Below are positions 20,827 to 29,800 of a stretch of DNA of 64,000 nt, one piece after another. The stretch is from Lepidodermella squamata (Eukaryota > Gastrotricha), in contig JBLDXI010000020.1 of NCBI GenBank assembly GCA_047495785.1, forward strand, positions 2,790,001 through 2,854,000. Direction: 5' to 3'. The position numbers and the translations under genes are program-made. The notes beneath the pieces are model-generated. The model was given only the letters and a program-made list of their open reading frames with translations, did no database searches and was not told the DNA's origin. The first letter of the stretch is position 1. Every line of letters starts with the position of its first letter.

Positions 20827-23800
20827 CTACAAATTGGCTGTAGCAGCCGCTGCAGAATGGTCCGTATTGAGAAAATCCGCCAGTTGCCTAGCGGCCGGGG
20901 CGCCAATCGCCTTCGCAACAGCCCCAGCCGGGTCAGCCAATTGCCCAGATTTGCATTTCATCGCTAAATCCCGCAAATTCGAAATATTATTCGACAAACA
21001 CCGCGCCTGCCGCGACGACAGCGCCGGTAAATGCTCCAAACTTCGCAGCAGCGACCCAGCGTCTTCCTCATCCTCATTCAGGGTAGACACATTCGACGAA
21101 TCGATGGGCGGATCCGGTTGAGATCGCTTCAGTTGCGTGAATAACAGAGCCGAGGCGTCTGGGCTGGGCGACCAGACGATGCGCAGTTTAGGGAATCGTA
21201 GAATTAACAGCACTAAGGAGGCTCGAATCTCAGCCAGTGCGGTGTGGCGGGGTAAAACGACGTTCCAAGATGAAGAAGATGATGAAAATGACGAAACAGC
21301 GTTTGATGGTAGTTCGATGAGCAGGACAGGCTTCGAGAAGGCTGCTGTTAGCGCTGTACATTGCGTGTAAAGTCGGCCGGAAAATATCGACGAAACCAGA
21401 TCAGGAAGCGCTAAAAAGATGATAACATAACATAACATTATCTTTATTTCATATTTTCCTTCTTTATAAAATTTCAATTTACTGGGTGCATTTTTTTCCG
21501 TAAAATTTTTTAATAATTTTTATTATCCACGCGGCTTCATTCGCAGTGGAAAATTTGGAAGATTTATTAATGCTTCCAGTTGTATTAATTCGACAAATAA
21601 ATGTTGTCCAGTGCTATTCCTTTCGATTGAGTCTACACATTTTTTCGAACATTACCGTCAATATTTTGCTATTTAATTCTCTTTCGATGTTGATTCAACC
21701 GAATTCATGAGCTTTTGTATTTCAGCTAACTGATACCCCCTTTGTATGCTTCCCAACTCTTCCCTAATGGAAAAAAATTAGTTACTTTGACTTTGAAGCT
21801 AAATTTTCAACTTATCGCGTTGAAAACAACAAGGTTTCTTTAGGACAGGTCTCTTTATCGACGTGTACTCGATAATTTTGCCGATAACTTTCGTGGTAAA
21901 CATAAAACCAAGGAATATCAAGAGTGGTGTGATCTCGATATAACCGATCTGTCTACGACAGCAATTTTGAGGCATTTCGAGGGGTGTTCTGCAGTTTGGC
22001 ACGATATGCAACATTTTCGACGACAGCATGCGCTGAATTGGATAAACATGGGGTCAGGGCTCCAACCGGTGGTTCGTTGGCTGGCGTTTTCAAGGAACTG
22101 GGGTGACTTTGCAGTGGGGTCACTTCGACGCACCAAAATGGAGTGACTTTGGCGTACCAAAAATCAAAGATTGTAAGGTAAATACCCCGCGAGTGGGGTA
22201 CCGTTGGATAGCCCAAGGAAAGGCGAGCATGAATGTGTACAATTCTCATCAATGCAACCCATCTGAGAACATATAATAGCAGTTGAAGTTTTGGGGAAAA
22301 TTCGAAAAATATATTTTTTTATTAAACTTTTGGTGACTGCCCAACTAAAGCCGTCTGATCAAAATTGAAATCGTATGCCATTTCCAGACTGCATTTCCTC
22401 CAGGCTATCCAACGGTACCCCACTCGCGGGGTATTTACCTTACCATCTTTGATTTTTGGTACGCCTAAGTGACCCCACTGGGTAAAGTCACCCCAATTGA
22501 CGGTATCTAGCAAAATACATGAAGCATTGTTGATGTTTACCGAAAAAGGACACATTGTTATTCTTGTTGTACTCAGCCGAGAAAAGGCAACGATGTTATA
22601 ATGTTAACCTCAAATGGGTTGCGCAGTATGGAACGATTTCAAAGAAATTGTTATGGCCCTTTCGGAAATTTCGGAATCAGCAACTACCGAGGCGAAGAAA
22701 AAAGGAATGGCTTTGTGCAATGAAGTTACAACCTGCTCCAAGTCCAATTCAGAGGAAGGAAGAGTGGAGCTTTTGCTTGGTTCTTGTCGTCGGGGTTCAG
22801 AGATGTGCAGCACTCTGCAGAATCTACTTGCTGAACCATTTCCAGAGCTAAAATGATTGGAAAACGTCTGGATAGCTCGGTTCGTCCAGTTGGCCGAGTC
22901 GTGCTGCGGTAGCTCCGTGGATTTAGTTTGGATACCGGACGAACTTCGATCAACAGCAAATGATATTTTGCACGAGCTTCTGTCAGCATCGAGATCAAAA
23001 GTGATCCCACCTTCATGTACCAATTCCGAAATTGATGTGGTTAAATTGATTTTCATCAATCATTATGAATCCGCCTCACCATAGACGGCTCCACAATCCC
23101 TAAAGCAAACACACTGCGCGTACTCGGCGTCCACTTCGACCGACGTCTTAACTGGTCTACGCATATCGACAAGGCGATCCAGCGATGCTCCGCCAAAACC
23201 TGTCCTTCTTCCACCGCCTTGTCTGGACACCAGGGCTCTCAATCCGATGGCGGAGAACAGCGTACTGATCCGCTCAGCGTTCGCATACAGCAACGTTGCA
23301 TTCAAACTCATGGATCCGGTTACATCGAAATGCGTGTTCCGATATGACGTGGTGTTCGACGAATCGAGCGTGCACAGATTCACGGTTACAAATCAATGTG
23401 AAATTGGACAGGAAACGTCTCGAAATGATGTCGATTTTTCGGTCGATTCTGTCAAACAATCAGAGTAAGTACCCGAATCCACTGGTCCGGTCGTTAACGA
23501 GAGTGGTCGAGTCCAGAGAGCTCGAAAACTGCCGGCCTACTTGGTTGATTACGAAGTGAATTACCGAACCTTTATTATCAAACCCGACTTCCTGAATCTT
23601 GCACCTCTCGGAGACTGAAAATAGAACAAGAATCATCCGGCTTGAGGCTTGGGGGCCCAAGTGGCGGGAAGCCGAAGCCAAAATGGACACGGAGGAAACA
23701 GAGACCATCTACCCCAGTGCAGGAAGACTCCGTAAGGGAGACCGGAATGACCTTTCTGTCTTCGATTTCTACTTCAACTCAAAGTAAGTCGCTGAGATCC

Positions 23801-26800
23801 ATCACCTCTCGGTTGTCAGAACTTCAATTACGGTTGTTTTTCGAATAACACTTTCGGACACTAGCTTATTTCCCGCAAAAAAGTGGACCCACAAAGGAAA
23901 AATAAGGTTTTCTTCCAAGTCTTTTAATCCTTATTCCTTAATTTTCAGATATGGATAATGATTAAAAATTAAGAATTATTCCTACATGAAAACGAATTTG
24001 GCCGACAATGGCCCTGAAATTTACGGCAATGTAAGCGATTATCTATCACATAATTCGACAAATAATTCCCTTTTTTTAGGCTTCATACAACCACGATTGG
24101 ATTTTTCCTCTTAAAATGGAAAAGTTTGAAGGGGTCACAGTTCCCATTCCAAACAAGCCGTTCGAAGTGCTGACTCGACAATACAAGAATATTAAGCGAT
24201 GCAAAGGTATGAATCCTCAACGAAAAAGCCATGAAGATTCACCATTTTATGTTTATCACGCCGGACAAAGGACCATAAAATTGAAGGCAAAATCAACAAG
24301 TCAGCGCTGCGAGCCGAAATAGACTGCTAAGAGCTTTCATCCGTGTACAATTTTACTAATATGAACGCTGACAGCTGAAATAAAAAAGTGTGTTATGGAA
24401 AAAAACGCGTTTGCAGCGGGGTTTTCTCCGATATTACGATCAATACAATATAGCAGCGTGTTTTTAATCCTCTCTAAATAATACGTTTTTATCACGCATT
24501 ACATAAAAACACATCCCAGTTTGCTTAATACTGTATACGTACTAATTTTCGCGGCAATCTTGAATTCGTGAATCGGCCGAAAATGACCATTTTTTATTTT
24601 CGCGAAATTTTAAATTCGCGAGGGCGATCCTTGGATAATTGCGTAATAAAACAGTAATTTTCGCGAAAATCTTGAATTCGCGATGATACCGCGATCTCTG
24701 CGTAAGTGATGTGCCTTTCGCGTAACAAGTGCAGTCCGCGCGAGGCGATTACGTTGCGCGTGTGCGCTCAATTCCCGCCCGCTGATTGGTTAACAATCAG
24801 GTTTTGGCTCGCCTGCGTCAGTTCACTTTTCTTCGTCCTGATTTTTAACAAATTAAAGACCGTGCGCGCAGATTTCAAAGAATTACTTTCATACATAGCG
24901 TCGGTTTTCATACAAAAATATAATTCCGAGAATTCTCTATCGAATGGATATAGGTTTCTCGCGTGAAAAAATTAATGGAAATAAGTTTTACGCGCACCTC
25001 AAAATTTGCGCACAGGATGAGAGCGCGCGCTCTCGCCTAACGAAATTGAAGTCGCGCGTAAGATTTTCCCATTATTCTTTTCGCGCGAGAAACCTATATC
25101 TATTCGATAGAGAATTTTTTCGAATTTTACCAGAGTATAAAAACCGCCTAACTAATCAAAAGTAACTGTCTTGCCATTAGCGCGCGCGGTCCTGAAATGT
25201 TAATTTTGACTTAATGTTTTCGCAAAAATCCACATTTACCCTCTGATTGCGCAATGTAAGGAGAGGCTGGAACTCACTGCGTGCGCATGTCTTTTCGCAT
25301 GCGATAGCGGCTGGTTGCGAAATTAATAGCTGTGCAGAGAAGCGGAAGTGCGCGCTTTATCGACTACTCGATCTATAATGGCGCACTAATTACGCGCGGC
25401 TCGATTGATGACCACTTGATGGACAATCGATCACCAGTTAAACTGCAGTGATTTGATTGGCTTGGTTGTCTCAGCCAATCAGCGGCGCTCGCAGCCGCGT
25501 CCACTATTAGCTCAATTAGTTTGTCGTACTGCTAGGAAATGGGCGTGAAATGATCAGCCCTTACTTCTCACTGGTGCCTGGTGCACAAGGCCGCTTTCCA
25601 AATAACATAAAGGTTTACAATTACGTAATCTTTGCGAGCGATTTTTTTTCACGAGCGATTTTTTTTCGCGTGCAATCAATTTTCACGAGGGATAAATTTT
25701 CGCGAATCTTGAATTCGCGAGGCAAGGTCGTCGCGAAATTTCGCGAAAATAAAATTACAGCGAAAATTTGTACGTATACAGTATTACGGCCATTGAAGCA
25801 GTCTACAAACAAGGCCTTTTCGACATAGCTATTAAACTGTTATGCCATCAGTGGTTTCATACTACGTCAGAGCATGTGGTCTACTGGTTTTCTTCACCAC
25901 CTTATCTGTGACTATCAGCTTGTTCAAAATTAGTCTAAATCAAGTCGACCCAGATTCGGGTGTGATCTGGCGAGGTAAAGATTCAATGGATAGGATGGAC
26001 CTTCACGAATTTGAATTGGAAATGCGCAGCCCGAAAACAATATTCCGAGACGGAGAGACCTACCGAAGCGATCTATCGCCCGACGAGCTCAAAGACCATT
26101 ATGCAACGTTTATGAATGAAACCCAGCATAAAGCTATGATTTTCACCCTCGAGGCTTGTTTGGAAATGGTGAGAAATGCCAATTTGACATACGCTTTATT
26201 TTACGGATCCCTCATTGGCTGGTACCGCCATGGTGGGAAATTCATACCCTGGGACGACGATGTCGACATCGCCGTATTTCCTTCATCCGGAATCGACATT
26301 GACTCGAACTACCTCATCAGCAAACTGACAAGAGCAGCAAGGCGGAATAAAACCTTCGAAGCGAAATTTGGTTCGTTTCGTGTGATAGAAATACCTGACT
26401 TTCCCGGCGTTTTCAAATGCTACTCCAGCTCGAGTAAAATATCGGAAAAAGTCTCGAAATGCGGTTGGCGCTGGCCTCTAGTCGACATCTTCTTCCTACA
26501 TGCCTATTCGAAGAAAACTGGCCAGCCGATCTTCGACGTGGTTAACAATTCAAGTCTTTCAAATTCAAGCGAAGCTCAACAAGATATTGTCATCAAACAA
26601 CCTCCTGAGTATGAGGAAGTAAGAATCGCTTGATCATTTCTTGTAAAATTTTTCTCTCCATTTTTCTAGGTCGTCGATTTTTCCTATAATTGGATCTTCC
26701 CATTGCAACAATCAAAGTTTGAGGGCATCGGCGTAATGGTGCCACGGCAGCCGAAAAAGGTGCTAGAACAAAATTACGATATCAACAGCTGTCAGTGTAA

Positions 26801-29800
26801 GCCTCGTGATTAGCTCTCGTTATGTTTACTCCACTCATGTCCCTTCATCATAGCCCGCGGCTACAACCACGCGAGTGAAACGTATGTCGATGGATCTATG
26901 CTAAGCATTGTCAGGTGTCAACAACTGACGCATCTGTATAACTTTACAAACCTCGACTACTAATCTTATATATGTACACACGGGGATAACTATAATTGTG
27001 CACTAGTTCGGCTGTTAGACTTTCAACTTAATGACCAGTTCTCGGCTTTGCGCAGGGTTTCCACCATAATATCTTCCTCAGATCAGTCTAAAAAAACCAC
27101 CAATATTGCATCTGTTATCCGGCCTATTCTCGATGATAAATTTGTCTGCTCAATTTTAAACAGTTATACTTTTCTGAACTACAACACCTAAGAGTACCAA
27201 TTGAAATATACAGCGAACAACTTTCCACTTATCTTCAAATATTTTGACGGCGAGGACTGGCTTGCAGCTTCAAAAGATTCGGCCGTCGCGAGAGCATTTC
27301 AGCTCAGAACAGGAAAAGCGACACGCTGCTGGCGCAGGCGTGTCTGCGCCTCGCTGAGGACATCGACGGCGAGGCAATGAAAAAGCTAAAACTACTTTTG
27401 AAAAGCTTGCCAATATTCTCACATCTGTTGACCTTGAGATCGCAAAACCAACAACCCAAATGTCGCCGTGATTGAAATACCGTATTTTATTGAATAGTAT
27501 CCAACCTCAAATAATAGCCCCCTCGAATAATAGCCACATTCCATATAGTAATAACAATAGATCTAGTATGATCAGCTCATATAGAAAGAATAGGGGAGGT
27601 GGCCAACGTTCCAGGAGAAAATTGAGACGTAGAGAAGAGAAGTGCGACAACGAGGAAGATAACTACAGTGCATTTAAGCTTAATTACAGCGACAAAGAGG
27701 AATATATTCAAGAGAAAAATGACTAAAAATGTCTGTTGAAGTGATGATTTGACGTTTTAGCATAAATAATAGCCTGCCTTGAATAAAAGCCCCCTCGAAT
27801 AATAGCCCGATTTTTTCACTACTTTTCGAGTTCAGAAAAAAATAATATCCCAGGATACTATTCGATAAAATACGGTAAGTTATCTTTCAATAGAAGAATT
27901 TTACATTTTTAGAATAACCTCATCAGTGAGGCACCAGCTCTAAGCTCAAGTACCTGTTTTTGCATTTTTGTGCCAAATTAACATATCATTTTGCTATAAT
28001 CGCCTCGGCGGTGTTAGCATGTCAAATTAAAATGTAAATTAAATAATTGAAATGAAATCAACCCGACTTTCTGAATCGTGCACCTCTATGAGGCTGAAAA
28101 TACAACAAGAATCATTCGGCTTGAGGCCCAAGTGGCGGGAAGCCGAAGCCAGAATGGACACGGAGGAAACAGAGACCATCAAAGCTCCAAAATGACCTTC
28201 ACGGCAGACTCTGTAAGGGAGACCGGAATGACCTTTCTGTCTTCGATTTCTACTTCAACTCAAAGAAGTCGCTGAGATCCATCACCTCTCGGTTGTCAGA
28301 ACTTCAATTACGGTTGTTTTTCGAATAACACTTTCGGACACTAGCTTATTTCCCGCAAAAAAGTGGACCCACAAAGGAAAAATAAGGTTTTCTTCCAAGT
28401 CTTTTAATCCTTATTCCTTAATTTTCAGATATGGATAATGATTAAAAATCAAGAATTATTCCTACATGAAAACGAATTTGGCCGAAAATGGCGCCCCGGC
28501 ATGAAGGCGGTTCAACATAAAATAAGAAAACTTGCTCACCTTTCCGCTCGATTGCACAATCTGGAGTCAGGACGTAATCGGCGATGATCAGCGTTTTCGG
28601 AACAATACACAATCCCCGCATATGCAGCGCACCGGGCAGTTGAGACCGAAGCTCTCTCACATCAACCAGCACCTTGTTACCCCCTTCCGCCTCCTCCCGC
28701 TCCTCCCGAACCGTCCTCGCATTCGATAGGAGTAGATCCCTCGAAACAGCCAACGAAGCTCGATCACTCGCCAGCCGACCAAAAGCCGTCGCTTCAGCGG
28801 CTAGACCCGCCAAATAATCCCGCTCCTCCAGCGTACCACGATGAGACAGCCAATAGATGTAAAAACTATAGTAATCATCAGCCTGCGTACACATTTTCTC
28901 AATCTGCCGCATTAGAGTCACCGAATTCGCGCACAAAATGATAACGCGAGTTCGCCTGTTCCCGAACGGGCCATTCGACGAGAAAAACGCATCGAGCTCT
29001 TCGAGCCGCGTCAGATTCGCATCTTTCATACGAACCCAACAAATTTCACGATCGACATTCACGTCATTCGCCAGTAGATCCGCAGCGTTTTGCCTCTTCC
29101 CGCTGCGTTTCATGAATTTATTTCTCTGAAATTTCGCCTTATTCGCGCCGGCTTCTTTCATTTCTTTCAACTCTTTTTGCTTGTCGAGAAAACGCTGCTT
29201 TTCAGACTCGAGGTACTGCTTAGCGCCCTGTCTTAGGACGGAATTAAGCTGGACAATGTGGCTTTCGTCGTAGCCAACAATTGCGTATAAAGTCTCGGAA
29301 TCTTCACTGAAAGATCGGACCTCTTCGAAAACTTCGCCCAGCGAGTCCCAAACTGGTAGAGGCTCGAGGGCTTCGTCCGAAATTCGCTCTTTCGCCGCTT
29401 TTTCCAGTAGAACCGTCTCGGCATGAGCTATCCAGCCGCTGCTACCCGCCGAAACGCGTCGATTCGGGTCGTTAGTGATCGCCATGACTTTGTTGTAGAA
29501 AATGAAGGGGTTATCGCGGAGGAGGCTAGCGACTAGAGATCGAAGGACAGTCACGTCTTCGGCTAGATTTCGAGCTTTTTGAGGTAGCAACGACCACGCC
29601 CCGCCTTTACCAACATCCTTCGCCAGCCGAATTGCCTCCATTTCCGCTTCTAATGTCGCCTGCCTCGGCGCGCGATTCGTTATCGGAATTTGCGAATTTG
29701 CTAATTGAGCGTTCGAAACCGGGTCAGATCGTTGCAGGCAGGAGACTGAACCCAAGGCTGAGCGTAGTTCCCTCGAGCAGAGAGCGCACAGTTGGAGTAG

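Larger units (their letters stand above)
21411..28539 (-). other. 7.1-kb XPF intron hosting nested genes and transposons
   Basis: The donor is GTGAGC at 28539 on the minus strand and the acceptor CTTTTTAG ends at 21411. The join restores the conserved nuclease motif with correct phase, so the intron is well supported. It contains a small minus-strand membrane protein gene, two plus-strand LicD-family loci, a LINE fragment, a directly repeated block and three inverted-repeat elements, each listed separately. Stretches at 26964-27240 and 24323-24525 show nothing. At 27240-27470 there is gag-like reading (FDGEDWLAASKDSAVARAFQ, then a frameshift), perhaps a retroelement scrap. Confidence 0.85.

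Noticed and set aside
21411-21477. Extension of the last XPF exon upstream to a Met (MKFYKEGKYEIK)
   Set aside because: The conserved sequence begins exactly after the TTTTTAG acceptor at 21411; the upstream part is intron.
22610-23084. Overlapping ORFs of 80-149 codons on both strands
   Set aside because: No recognisable domain, no splice partners, and the region leads into a LINE fragment. Likely repeat debris.
27472-27726. 84-codon Arg/Ser-rich ORF
   Set aside because: Lies wholly inside the 400-bp MITE and shows no transposase motif.
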